Assembly (NCBI RefSeq): GCF_019468465.1
Contig: NZ_CP080519.1
Location: 2,743,001-2,807,000 of the forward strand
Direction of reading: 5' to 3'
Origin: Amycolatopsis sp. DSM 110486
GTDB lineage: Bacteria > Actinomycetota > Actinomycetes > Mycobacteriales > Pseudonocardiaceae
DNA length: 64,000 nt
A model generated the notes under the pieces. It saw nothing but the letters and a program-made list of their open reading frames with translations, searched no databases and was not told the origin of the DNA. The position numbers and the translations under genes are program-made. Positions 43,712 to 52,298 of this stretch are shown in pieces; positions within the stretch are counted from its first letter, which is position 1, and every line of letters starts with the position of its first letter.

Positions 43712-46700
43712 TGTCGCTCCTCACTGCTGTCGCTCACATACCCGGACCCGGTGACTCGTACGCCTTCGTCGTCGAGCCGGGCTTCGTCGGCCGGCCGTTC
43801 CTTCAAACTGTGCCGTCCGGAGGTGTACCCACGCTGGAAGCTTGCCATCCTGTTGCGGGCCGCGGCGGCCGAGCGGGTGATAGCACCCGTTCCGGGCAGA
43901 CCGGAAGTCGCGTCGGTGAACGAATTGTGCTGGTCATCCGGTGCGGAGTCACCGCCGATCGAGCCCGGCACGAGGTACGCGTTGGGCACCCGCTTGGGCA
44001 GGCCCGCCGGCGTGATCTCCTCGGCCTTCTTCTCCAGCAGCGACTGCGCGGCCTGCCAGCCCTCGTCCGACGCGCTGCTCCAGCCGTCGTCGGAACCGGG
44101 GTAGAGAGGCGTTGCTTCGATCGGCTCCTCCTCACGGCTGTCGAAGGCGCCGCCGATCCCGGCCGGCTCGTCAGCCGCCACCGAGGCAGCCGAGAACCCG
44201 TTGGCCGCTGCGGCCTCGCGGGCCCCGGCGGCTTCCGGTTCGACCGGAGCCTCGGCCGGAGCCGCTTCGGCTGCCGGGGCGCCGAGCTCGTCGGCCGCAC
44301 CGGGTTCACTGTCGTCGCTGCCCTCGCTGAACCACCGCGAAAGCACCGACTGGTAGATCGGCAGGCGCCGCGTGGGCACGTCGTCCTCAAGGGCCGACGC
44401 GCCGTCGTCCACGGCCGGCTCCTGCCGCTGCGGCTCCTCCGGCGCGACGTACTTCGGTTCGCGCTTCGGGAGCACCAGCGGCGGGAACTGGGTCTCCGCC
44501 AGGCTCGCACCATCCCCGTTGGGCTGCTGGGTGAGCGGGGCGAGATCCTCCGCCGTCGGCCACGCCGGCACCTCGGGCAGCGACGCCTCCGGGCTCAGGA
44601 ACGGCCCGGCAGCGCGGTTTCCGGCCACGAGGTCGTCGAGGCTGATCGGCTGGTCGAGCGGCACGAGGCCACCATTGGACTGCGCCGGCACGGCCGGTGC
44701 GGGCGGAGCCGCGGGCGGTGCCGAAGGGGGCGGTGGCGTCGAGTCGAACTGCGAGTCGAACTGGTCGAACTGCTGCCGGTTGCCCGGCGGCAGGCTCGGG
44801 TGCGAGACCTCGTTGCGGTTCAGCGGCGGCGGCGTGTGGCGCGGCATGGGGTTGGCCACGCGCACCTGCGTGAGCAGCTCGGCCGGCACCACCACGCGGG
44901 CGATCACGCCGCCCTCGATGTCCTCGTTCTCGCGTAGCCGCACCTCGATGCCGTGGCGCTGGGCCAGGCGCGCGACCACGTACAGACCCATTCGCCGCGT
45001 CACCGACACGTCGAGGTCCGGCGGGTCGGCCAGGCGCTGGTTGACCTCCGCGAGGCGGTCCTCCGTCATGCCGACACCGTGGTCGGTGATCTGGATGGCC
45101 AGGGCCTTCTTGCGAGTCACCACAGCCCGCACTGTGACCTTCGTCTCCGGTTCGGAGAAGTAGGTCGCGTTGTCGAGCAGTTCGGCGAGCACGTGCACGA
45201 GGTCGTGGATCGCGAGGCCCTGCACGGCGACCTCGGGGACGATGCCGACCTCGATGCGGGCGTACTGCTCGATCTCCGACACCGCGGCGCCGATCACGTC
45301 GGCCGCCGGCACCGGCTTGGGCACGGACTTCGCGAGACCGGCGCCCGAGAGCACCAGCAGCGACTCACCGTTGCGCCGCAACCGGGTGGCGAGGTGGTCG
45401 AGCTCGAACAGGCTCGCCAAGTGGTCCGGGTCCTGCTCGTCGGCCTCGAGCCGGTCGATCACGCCGAGCTGGCGTTCCACCAGCCGCTGCGACCGCCGCG
45501 AGAGGTTCACGAAGATGCCGTTGACGTTCTCGCGCAGCAGGGCCTGTTCGGCGGCCATCTTCACGGCCTGGCCGTGGACCACGTCGAACGAGCGCGCCAC
45601 TTCGCCGATCTCGTCGCGTGAGGTGACCGGAACCGGGTCGACGGCCTTCTTGGAGGCGTTGACCGGATCCGGATCGTCCAGAATGGACTGAACCGTCTCC
45701 GGCAGCCTCGTGTAGGCCACGTCGAGCGCCGTGGTCCGCAGCACGCGCAGCGGCCGCAGCATCAGGCGGGCGATCACGAGCATGAGGATCAGCGCCGCGA
45801 TGAGCGCCGCGAGCACGATCACACCACCGACCCACGCCGAGCGCACGGCCGAGCTGGCCAGGTCGTCGGCTTGGGTGCGCAGCTGCGTGAGCAGGTTCGT
45901 CTCGACCGCGCGCATCTTGTCGGAGGCGACGGTGCTGTCCTGCCCGAGCTGCGTCGGGTCGATGTTGAGCGCTTCGCCTTGCTGCGCGAAGGAGAACGCC
46001 TGCGTCTGGATGCGGCGCCGGTCGTCGACCTCCGGGCCCGAGACGGTGTCGGAGTACAGCTGCACCTGGTCGTCGGTGGCGTTCGCGAGGAACGCCGCGA
46101 TCGACGCGTCGCCACTGGCTTCGGCGGCGCGCGTCTCGTCGAGGAGGTCGCCGGGGAAGCCGTTGCGGAAGGCCGCGATCTCCAGGGCCGTGTCGCCGCG
46201 GAGCGTGAACTCCTTGGCCTCGCTGATGGCCTGGGTGCTGTTGCCCAGGCGCAGCAGGTCCCGGTCGGTGACCGCGGTGGTCACCTCGCGGCCCAGCTGG
46301 ATCAGCGAGTTGAGGATGGAGGAATAGGTGTCCAGCACCGCGACGTCCGAGTAGGACGAGGAGCCCACGGCCGCGCGCAGCGGGCGCAGCGCGTCGAGGC
46401 GCTGGATTCCGCGGGCGTACCGATCAGCGGTGGCCTGGTCATCTGGATTCAAGTTGACCAACGAGTTGCGCAGGTCCTCGACGTCGTGGTCGACCTTCGC
46501 GATCTGCGCGTCGAGCCCGGTCTGGCGCAGCGCGTCGCCGGAGGAGATCCGCGCGACGGCGAGGCTGCGCTCGCCCTGCAGGTCGTGGATGACCGCGGTC
46601 ACCTTGCCCGCGAACGCGACCTGGTCCGCGGTGTGGCCGAGCTGCACGGCCTGCTGCGCGTCGTCCGCCACCCGCAACGCGCCGAGCACCAGCGCGGTGA

Positions 46701-46920
46701 GCGTCGGGATGATCAGGATCAGGGCGAGCTTCGAGCGAAGCCGCCAGTTGTTCAGCGCGAAGACCGAACCCCGTCGTGCGGGATTCGCCCCACCTTCGCG
46801 CGCAGGGGCCCCTCCCACCCCCGCGGTGTCTTCGTTCGGCACCGCCGCACCACCATCTTCGTCGGGGCCCGAGGGACCCTGTGAGTTGAAGCCTGTCGTG
46901 CCCGCGACCACTACCCGCAC
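43708..46920 (-). CDS. Conservon sensor histidine kinase (CvnA-like, NIT domain)
   Basis: 1070 residues. TM1 is at about 62-84 ([18 protein letters not shown]), an extracellular nitrate/nitrite-sensing (NIT) helical domain spans about 90-370, TM2 follows ([20 protein letters not shown]), then HAMP. The kinase core has [13 protein letters not shown] (H-box-like), [13 protein letters not shown] (N box) and [13 protein letters not shown] (G1). Residues about 660-1070 form a Pro/Glu/Ala-rich disordered tail ending with a short conserved motif ([17 protein letters not shown]). No response regulator is nearby, as usual for conservons. Confidence 0.92.
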   Translation of the reverse strand: MRVVVAGTTGFNSQGPSGPDEDGGAAVPNEDTAGVGGAPAREGGANPARRGSVFALNNWRLRSKLALILIIPTLTALVLGALRVADDAQQAVQLGHTADQVAFAGKVTAVIHDLQGERSLAVARISSGDALRQTGLDAQIAKVDHDVEDLRNSLVNLNPDDQATADRYARGIQRLDALRPLRAAVGSSSYSDVAVLDTYSSILNSLIQLGREVTTAVTDRDLLRLGNSTQAISEAKEFTLRGDTALEIAAFRNGFPGDLLDETRAAEASGDASIAAFLANATDDQVQLYSDTVSGPEVDDRRRIQTQAFSFAQQGEALNIDPTQLGQDSTVASDKMRAVETNLLTQLRTQADDLASSAVRSAWVGGVIVLAALIAALILMLVIARLMLRPLRVLRTTALDVAYTRLPETVQSILDDPDPVNASKKAVDPVPVTSRDEIGEVARSFDVVHGQAVKMAAEQALLRENVNGIFVNLSRRSQRLVERQLGVIDRLEADEQDPDHLASLFELDHLATRLRRNGESLLVLSGAGLAKSVPKPVPAADVIGAAVSEIEQYARIEVGIVPEVAVQGLAIHDLVHVLAELLDNATYFSEPETKVTVRAVVTRKKALAIQITDHGVGMTEDRLAEVNQRLADPPDLDVSVTRRMGLYVVARLAQRHGIEVRLRENEDIEGGVIARVVVPAELLTQVRVANPMPRHTPPPLNRNEVSHPSLPPGNRQQFDQFDSQFDSTPPPPSAPPAAPPAPAVPAQSNGGLVPLDQPISLDDLVAGNRAAGPFLSPEASLPEVPAWPTAEDLAPLTQQPNGDGASLAETQFPPLVLPKREPKYVAPEEPQRQEPAVDDGASALEDDVPTRRLPIYQSVLSRWFSEGSDDSEPGAADELGAPAAEAAPAEAPVEPEAAGAREAAAANGFSAASVAADEPAGIGGAFDSREEEPIEATPLYPGSDDGWSSASDEGWQAAQSLLEKKAEEITPAGLPKRVPNAYLVPGSIGGDSAPDDQHNSFTDATSGLPGTGAITRSAAAARNRMASFQRGYTSGRHSLKERPADEARLDDEGVRVTGSGYVSDSSEERQ

Positions 46921-47066
46921 GCTCCCGGCAGGCCGCCCGGCACCTCAGCGGCCCGGTGGGCCTGGGCCATTACACCCTTTCGGGGGAAAAGATCCACTTC
47001 CAGGTGCGGTTTCGCGCCGCCCTGGACGCGGAATCGGTTCAGTACTTGCATGGCGTTCGGTCCCCG

Positions 47067-47106
47067 CACTGGTCGATCACTGGTCCAATAGGCCTAAGCC
47101 ACCAGT
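47067..47106. promoter_or_regulatory. ACTGGT half-site cluster before the kinase operon
   Basis: CACTGGTC occurs at 47067-47074 and 47078-47085, 11 bases apart (one helical turn), and ACCAGT, the inverse, at 47101-47106. They lie about 150 bases before the kinase start in an otherwise gene-free gap (46921-47407). Confidence 0.4.
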
Positions 47107-47317
47107 CCGCCGACGAGTGCCGGCCTGCGCAGAGTGCCTCTCAGCGAGGCTGACTCTCACTACATCGGTGGTCCACACCTCACACTGCCGGAGCAGAGGG
47201 TAGCGAACGACTCGGTGATTTGTAACCCTCTTGACAGCCGATCCAGAACACCCAAGTAGCGGATCAAGCCGATTCGTAGTTGGCTCCGACGTGCCGGATG
47301 ATCTTCAACTCGACCAC

Positions 47318-47335
47318 CTCGATCCCCTGATCGAG
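47318..47335. promoter_or_regulatory. Inverted repeat upstream of the ABC transporter promoter
   Basis: CTCGATC and GATCGAG form a perfect 7-bp inverted repeat with a CCCT spacer, about 40 bases before the -35 box of the ABC operon. It could be an operator or a hairpin. Confidence 0.4.
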
Positions 47336-47372
47336 TGATTCACGCCACTGTCGGACCGTTGATGAACACCCA

Positions 47373-47401
47373 TTGTGATGGATGCGGCGCTTCTCTACAG
47401 T
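47373..47401 (+). promoter_or_regulatory. Promoter of the ABC transporter operon
   Basis: TTGTGA (47373-47378) and TACAGT (47396-47401) with an exact 17-base spacer. The start point falls at about 47408, on the GTG of a short open frame. Confidence 0.6.
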
Positions 47402-47407
47402 AGCCGC

Positions 47408-47464
47408 GTGACTCCGGACAATGAGCCACACCCACCAAACCCAGCACGGTCAACACCCATGTGA
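47408..47464 (+). CDS. Putative leaderless leader peptide
   Basis: An 18-codon frame (VTPDNEPHPPNPARSTPM) starts with GTG at the predicted transcription start and stops 11 bases before the AAGGAG site of the substrate-binding protein gene. Six of 18 codons are proline. It may be a translated attenuator-type leader, or chance. There is no direct coding evidence beyond promoter position. Confidence 0.35.
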   Translation: MTPDNEPHPPNPARSTPM

Positions 47465-47486
47465 CCTCATTCTCCAAGGAGTGGCA

Positions 47487-48512
47487 TTGTTTGAAACAGC
47501 CGGGAGCAGCCAGGCAAGACTCGGGCGCCGTGGCTTCCTCTCCCTCGCCATGGCGAGCGGCGTCGCACTGACCGCGAGCGGCTGCGGCCTGCTCGGGGGT
47601 TCGGACGACTCGGGCAGCACCAACGGCGCGTCGGGGCTCGAGAAGACGAAGATCAAGGTCTCGATCATGCCGACGATCGACGTCGCGCCGTTCCACCTCG
47701 CCGTGCAGAACGGCTACTTCAAGGACGAAGGCCTCGAGGTCGAGTCCGTCGACGCCGCCAGCGGTGACGCCTCCGTGACGAAGCTGATGTCCGGAGAGGT
47801 CGACATCGCGTACGCGAGCTACACGCCGTTCTTCATCGCGAAGAGCAAGGGCAACGCGGACATCAAGTTCGTGTCCGACGCCTCCTCCGCCGGCCCGAAG
47901 AGCACCGAGATCGTGGCCATGCCCAACGGTTCGGTGAAGAGCGTGCGCGACCTGGCGGGCAAGAAGATCGCCATCACCGCGCAGAACACCATTTGCGACA
48001 CCCTGACCAAGTCCGTGATGCGCGACAACGGCGTGGACTTCTCCAAGGTGCAGTGGGTTTCCCTGCCGTTCCCGAGCATCGGCGCGGCCGTGAAGCGCGG
48101 CGACGTGGACGCGGGCTTCCTCACCGAGCCGTTCATCACAGGGTCGGCGAAGACCAACGGCACGGTGCCGATCATCGACACCGCGACCGGTGCCACGCAG
48201 GACTTCCCGACCGCGGGCTACGGCTCGCTGGGCAAGTTCACCTCGTCGAGCCCGAAGACCGTGGCGGCGTTCCAGCGGGCGATGCTGCGCGCCACCAAGG
48301 AATCCGCGGACCGCTCGAAGATCGAGCCGCTGATGGTGCAGTTCTCGAAGGTCGACGAGGCCACCGCCTCGCTCACCGCACTGCTCACCTTCCAGTCCAC
48401 TCTGGACGCCCGTCGTCTGCAGCGCGTGCCGGACCTGCTGCAGCAGTTCGGGTCGATCCCGGCCAAGATCGACGTCGCGCAGATGATCGTGGCACAGCCG
48501 AGCGCTTCCTGA
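47487..48512 (+). CDS. ABC transporter substrate-binding protein (SsuA/TauA/NMT1-like)
   Basis: 341 residues from a TTG at 47487, chosen because AAGGAG (47476-47481) is five bases upstream; GTG at 47481 is the alternative. The signal has twin arginines and a lipobox (LGRRGFLSLAMASG...TASGC), so Tat export with lipid anchoring is likely. The mature part is NMT1/SsuA-like: IDVAPFHLAVQNGYFKDEGL, LMSGEVDIAYASYTPFF, KKIAITAQNTICDTLTK, GDVDAGFLTEPF. The ligand could be a sulfonate, pyrimidine precursor or aromatic acid; sequence alone does not decide. It is the first gene of a four-gene transporter operon. Confidence 0.87.
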   Translation: MFETAGSSQARLGRRGFLSLAMASGVALTASGCGLLGGSDDSGSTNGASGLEKTKIKVSIMPTIDVAPFHLAVQNGYFKDEGLEVESVDAASGDASVTKLMSGEVDIAYASYTPFFIAKSKGNADIKFVSDASSAGPKSTEIVAMPNGSVKSVRDLAGKKIAITAQNTICDTLTKSVMRDNGVDFSKVQWVSLPFPSIGAAVKRGDVDAGFLTEPFITGSAKTNGTVPIIDTATGATQDFPTAGYGSLGKFTSSSPKTVAAFQRAMLRATKESADRSKIEPLMVQFSKVDEATASLTALLTFQSTLDARRLQRVPDLLQQFGSIPAKIDVAQMIVAQPSAS

Positions 48513-48513
48513 C

Positions 48514-49281
48514 GTGCGACTCGTTCGGAACCTGGTCGGCCTGCTCGGCTTCCTCCTGATCTGGGAGGTCGTCGTGCGGGCCGGCCTGATCGACCAGAAC
48601 GACGTGCCGCCGCCCACGATCGTGTTCGCGCGCATCGGCGAGCTGTTCGGCGACGCCGAGTTCGTGCGTGACGTGATCGCGTCCGTGCTCGCGTGGCTGA
48701 TCGCGATGGCCATCTCCATCGTGATCGCGGTGCCGGCCGGGCTGGTGCTCGGCAGCGTGCGCTGGCTGCGCGACGCGACCAAGGCCATCGTCGAGTTCCT
48801 CCGGCCGATCCCTTCGGTGGCCTGGATCCCGCTGATCCTCATCGTGGTCGGCGGCGGGCCCGAAGCGAAGATCACGCTCGCGGTCTACGCGGCCGTGTGG
48901 CCGATCCTGTTCAACACGATCTACGCGATGGCCGAGATCGACCCGGTGCTCATCGAGACCGCGCGCTCCTACGGCACGCCGAAGTCGCGGCTGCTGACCT
49001 CGGTGGCGCTGCCGCACGCGGCGCCGTTCGTGTTCACCGGCATCCGGATGTCGGCGGCGATCTCGCTGATCCTGGTGATCAGCACGGAGTTCCTCGCCGG
49101 CGCGAAGCTGGGCATCGGGCAGTTCGTGCTCGAGGCGTCGTCCGGCTCCGGGCGGATGGACCTGGTGCTCGCGGGCACCGTCGTGGCCGGGGTGCTGGGA
49201 TACCTCGCCAACGAAGGGCTCGAGCGGCTGGGCAAGCGGCTGTTCCGCTGGAGCAGCAACGACGAAGGGGACGTCGCGTGA
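48514..49281 (+). CDS. ABC transporter permease 1 (SsuC-like)
   Basis: 255 residues, about six helices. The BPD_transp_1 fold is indicated by FLRPIPSVAWIPLILIVVGG and the EAA loop IETARSYGTPKSRLLTSVALP near residue 148. The GTG start is one base after the binding-protein stop. It pairs with the second permease, which overlaps it by 4 bases, forming a heterodimeric channel. Confidence 0.9.
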   Translation: MRLVRNLVGLLGFLLIWEVVVRAGLIDQNDVPPPTIVFARIGELFGDAEFVRDVIASVLAWLIAMAISIVIAVPAGLVLGSVRWLRDATKAIVEFLRPIPSVAWIPLILIVVGGGPEAKITLAVYAAVWPILFNTIYAMAEIDPVLIETARSYGTPKSRLLTSVALPHAAPFVFTGIRMSAAISLILVISTEFLAGAKLGIGQFVLEASSGSGRMDLVLAGTVVAGVLGYLANEGLERLGKRLFRWSSNDEGDVA

Positions 49282-50105
49282 CCGTCGTCGGCAAACCGGT
49301 AGCCGCCGCGCGCGGCCGCGTGAGCCGCGGCCTGAGCGGCTTCGCGCGCAAGTGGCTGCTGTTCGTGGTGCTCGTGGTGATCTGGCAGGTCATCACGCAG
49401 TTCACGGAAAGCGTGTTCTTCCCGCCGCCCACCAAGATCGTCGCGGCGGCGGTGAAGCTGTGGTTCTCCGGCCCGGCCTCGCACGTTTTCCTCGGCCAGG
49501 CGGTGTTCGACCACATCCTGCCCAGCCTCGCGCGGGTGCTCGGCGGCTGGCTGCTCTCGGTGGTGCTGGGTGTCGCACTGGGAACAGCGCTCGGGCGCTC
49601 GAAGACCGGCATGGACTACGTGGGCCCGCTGTTCGCGTTCTTCCGCGCGATCCCGCCGCCGGCGCTGGTGCCGGTGTTCATCGTGTTGTTCCACATCGGA
49701 CCGGGGATGCAGATCGCCACGATCATCTTCGGTTCCGTGTGGCCGATCGTGATGAACACGGTGGACGGCGTGCGCTCGGTCGACAAGGTGAAGGTGGAGA
49801 CCGCGCGGGCGTTCCGCACGCCGCGGTTCTACTGGATCACCACGGTCGTGCTGCCGGCCGCGATGCCGAAGATCTTCGCGGGTCTGCGGCTCTCGCTGTC
49901 GATTTCGCTGATCCTCATGGCGATCTCGGAGCTCGTCGGCTCGCTCAACGGCATCGGCTACGCGCTGATCGCCGCCCAGCGCGCGTACGACTTCGACCAG
50001 ATGTGGGCGTGGATCGTGCTGCTGGGCATCCTGGGTTACGGGTTCAACGCGGCCCTGCTCGCCGTCGAGCGCCGGGTGCTCAAGTGGCAGCCCGGCCGTC
50101 ACTAG
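49278..50105 (+). CDS. ABC transporter permease 2 (SsuC-like)
   Basis: 275 residues from the GTG at 49278 (GTGA overlap with permease 1). A basic N-terminus (ARGRVSRGLSGFARK) is followed by six helices, FFRAIPPPALVPVFIVLFHI and the EAA loop VETARAFRTPRFYWITTVVLP. It is distinct enough from permease 1 to be an old duplication. Two different permeases are unusual for SsuABC systems, which are normally homodimeric. Confidence 0.9.
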   Translation: MTVVGKPVAAARGRVSRGLSGFARKWLLFVVLVVIWQVITQFTESVFFPPPTKIVAAAVKLWFSGPASHVFLGQAVFDHILPSLARVLGGWLLSVVLGVALGTALGRSKTGMDYVGPLFAFFRAIPPPALVPVFIVLFHIGPGMQIATIIFGSVWPIVMNTVDGVRSVDKVKVETARAFRTPRFYWITTVVLPAAMPKIFAGLRLSLSISLILMAISELVGSLNGIGYALIAAQRAYDFDQMWAWIVLLGILGYGFNAALLAVERRVLKWQPGRH

Positions 50106-50127
50106 AACTTTCCGGAAGGTAGTCAGA

Positions 50128-50985
50128 ATGTCGACCATGCTCGAGGTCTCCGACCTCAGCCACCGCTACGGCACGGGCGACAAGGCGCACGTCGCCGTGA
50201 ACGAGCTGTCGTTCACCGTCGAGGCGGGCCAGCTGGCGTGCATCGTCGGCCCTTCGGGGTGCGGCAAGTCGACGCTGCTGCGCGCGATCGCGGGCCTGCT
50301 GCCGCCGTCGTCGGGCACCGTGAGCCTGCACGGCGACCTGGTCACCGGCGTGCCGGACGACCTCGCCGTGGTGTTCCAGGACTACAGCCGCTCGCTGTTC
50401 CCGTGGCTGACGGTGGGGAAGAACGTCGAATTCCCTTTGCGCTGGACCAAACTCGACAAGGCCGAACGGCGCAAGCGGGCCGCTTCGGCGCTCGAGGCCG
50501 TCGGGCTGGCCGGGGTCGGGGCGAAGTTCCCGTGGCAGCTTTCGGGCGGTATGCAGCAGCGCGTGTCGATCGCGCGGGCGCTGGCTTCGCGGCCGGCGCT
50601 GCTGATCATGGACGAGCCGTTCGCCTCCGTCGACGCGCAGACGCGCTTCGAGCTGGAGGACCTGCTGCGGCGGGTGCAGCGCGAGCAGGGCACCACGGTG
50701 CTGCTGGTGACGCACGACATCGACGAGAGCGTGTACCTGGGCGACCGGGTGCTCGTGCTGTCGAAGTCCCCGGCGTCGATCGTCGCCGACCTGCCCGTGG
50801 ACCTGCCGGCGGAGCGGGACCAGATCACGACGCGGGAATCCCCCGAGTTCGTGACGCTGCGCGGCGAGGTGGCTCGGTTGCTGCACGGGCCGGCTTCGGC
50901 GGCGGTGGCGGGCGAAGCCGAGCGTGAGCTGGTGGAGTCCGAGGTCGCCGAAGAGGCCGCGGTGAAGGCCGAAGCCAAGAGCTGA
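50128..50985 (+). CDS. ABC transporter ATPase (SsuB/TauB-like)
   Basis: 285 residues. Walker A GPSGCGKSTLL near 44-54, Q-loop VVFQDYSRSLFPW, signature LSGGMQQRVSIARA, Walker B LLIMDEPFASVD, H-loop VTHDIDES. The FPW after the Q-loop and the EPFASVD pattern are typical of the nitrate/sulfonate/taurine group. The Ala/Glu-rich tail (about residues 255-285) has no homology. It is followed by a strong terminator. Confidence 0.92.
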   Translation: MSTMLEVSDLSHRYGTGDKAHVAVNELSFTVEAGQLACIVGPSGCGKSTLLRAIAGLLPPSSGTVSLHGDLVTGVPDDLAVVFQDYSRSLFPWLTVGKNVEFPLRWTKLDKAERRKRAASALEAVGLAGVGAKFPWQLSGGMQQRVSIARALASRPALLIMDEPFASVDAQTRFELEDLLRRVQREQGTTVLLVTHDIDESVYLGDRVLVLSKSPASIVADLPVDLPAERDQITTRESPEFVTLRGEVARLLHGPASAAVAGEAERELVESEVAEEAAVKAEAKS

Positions 50986-50999
50986 GGATGTTCTTGCTG

Positions 51000-51029
51000 A
51001 ACGGGGCACCCATGCCGGGTGCCCCGTTC
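51000..51029. terminator. Terminator after the ABC operon
   Basis: AACGGGGCACCC (51000-51011) pairs perfectly with GGGTGCCCCGTT (51017-51028) with a 5-base loop, between the convergent ATPase and flavoprotein genes. Confidence 0.85.
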
Positions 51030-51036
51030 TGGCGTC

Positions 51037-52266
51037 TCAGGCCTTCGCTCGCGAGTCCGGGCCGGTCTCGTCGGGGCCGATCTCCGGCAGCGTCCGCACG
51101 CCGAGCACGTTGGCGCCCACCAGCTTGCGCGTGGCGAGGTTGCCCATCGGCATGAACGTGCTCGCCTGCACGTCGCGCCACATCCGCTCGAACGGCAGCT
51201 TCTTCGTGTACGACATGCCGCCCAGCACGTCGACGAGGCGCTGCATCACCTGCACGGCGTTGTTGGCCGCCACGTACTTCACGACCGCGCAGCGGGCGAC
51301 TCCGTCCTGCACGTCGCCGGTGAAGAGGCGCCGCGACATCACGTCTTCGGCGTGGCCGCGGATGAGCGCCCGCGAGCTGTCGAGGAGGATCTGGCACTCG
51401 CCGATCACGTCCTGCAGCACCGGATCGCCCGTCTTGCCGCGCTTCTGAAGCGAGCGCACGGTCCAGTCGAGCGCACCCGCCGCGACTCCCGTGTAGACGG
51501 CCGAGAACGCCGGCATCGCCCACGACCACACGGTTTCCAGCACCCGCGCGTCGAGGTGCTTCACCGGCAGCGAGTGGACGACGGCGCTGTCCTCGACGAA
51601 CACCTTGGTGAGCTCGACGTCGTTGCTCTGCGTGCCGCGCATGCCCATGGTGTCCCAGGTCTGGTGGATCCGGACCCCGGGCTGGTCGAGGGCGATCTGG
51701 CACAGCAGCAGCCGTGGGCCGCCGTCGGCGTCTTCGTAGCGCGCAGTGGTGGAACAGTGCGTGGCCACGGCGGTGTTGGTGGCGAAGCTCTTGCGGCCCG
51801 TGAGCTCGAACCCGCCTTCGACGCGGACGGCCTCGGTGTTCGAGTCCGTCATGTCGTTGCGCAGGCCGGTTTCGCTGGTGACCGACGCCCAGATCAGCTC
51901 GCCCTCAGCCGCTTTCGTGAGCAGCTCGGCCAGGCGCGGCGACTGCGTGCGCCGCCAGACGCTCGCCCACTGCCCCAGCGGCGAGAGGTGCATCGTGAAC
52001 GCCAGCGCGGTGGCGCCGTCGCCCATCGCCAGGCGCTCCAGCACGGGCAGGATCTCCGGCAGGCCCGCGCCGAAGCCGCCCAGCTCCTCCGGCACGGACA
52101 GGCGCAGGAAACCCGCTTCCCGCAGGTCGTCGTAGTTCTCGTGGGGGAAGGAGTTCTCGCGGTCGTGCAGGCTGGCGCGCTCGGCGAAGACGTCGGCGAG
52201 CTTGCCGGCCTGTGCGACGAGTTCCTGCTGTCCGGGAGTCAGTAGAGGCTGCACCCGGTCATCCAA
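51037..52266 (-). CDS. Acyl-CoA dehydrogenase-family flavoprotein
   Basis: 409 residues with the three-domain ACAD layout: FPHENYDDLREAGFLRLSVP at the N-terminus, WASVTSETGLRND (flavin-side loop) near 128, and helical C-terminus DVLGGMSYTKKLPFERMWRD near 358. The catalytic glutamate normally found in the following YEG motif is absent (here ASTFMPMGN), so it is probably not a standard beta-oxidation enzyme; DszC/SfnC-type monooxygenases also lack it. It converges on the SsuABC-like transporter and lies next to a benzoylformate decarboxylase-like gene, which may mean a shared catabolic role. Confidence 0.82.
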   Translation of the reverse strand: MDDRVQPLLTPGQQELVAQAGKLADVFAERASLHDRENSFPHENYDDLREAGFLRLSVPEELGGFGAGLPEILPVLERLAMGDGATALAFTMHLSPLGQWASVWRRTQSPRLAELLTKAAEGELIWASVTSETGLRNDMTDSNTEAVRVEGGFELTGRKSFATNTAVATHCSTTARYEDADGGPRLLLCQIALDQPGVRIHQTWDTMGMRGTQSNDVELTKVFVEDSAVVHSLPVKHLDARVLETVWSWAMPAFSAVYTGVAAGALDWTVRSLQKRGKTGDPVLQDVIGECQILLDSSRALIRGHAEDVMSRRLFTGDVQDGVARCAVVKYVAANNAVQVMQRLVDVLGGMSYTKKLPFERMWRDVQASTFMPMGNLATRKLVGANVLGVRTLPEIGPDETGPDSRAKA

Positions 52267-52298
52267 ACAGCGTCACCCGGTCGGGTCAATCGCGAAGA

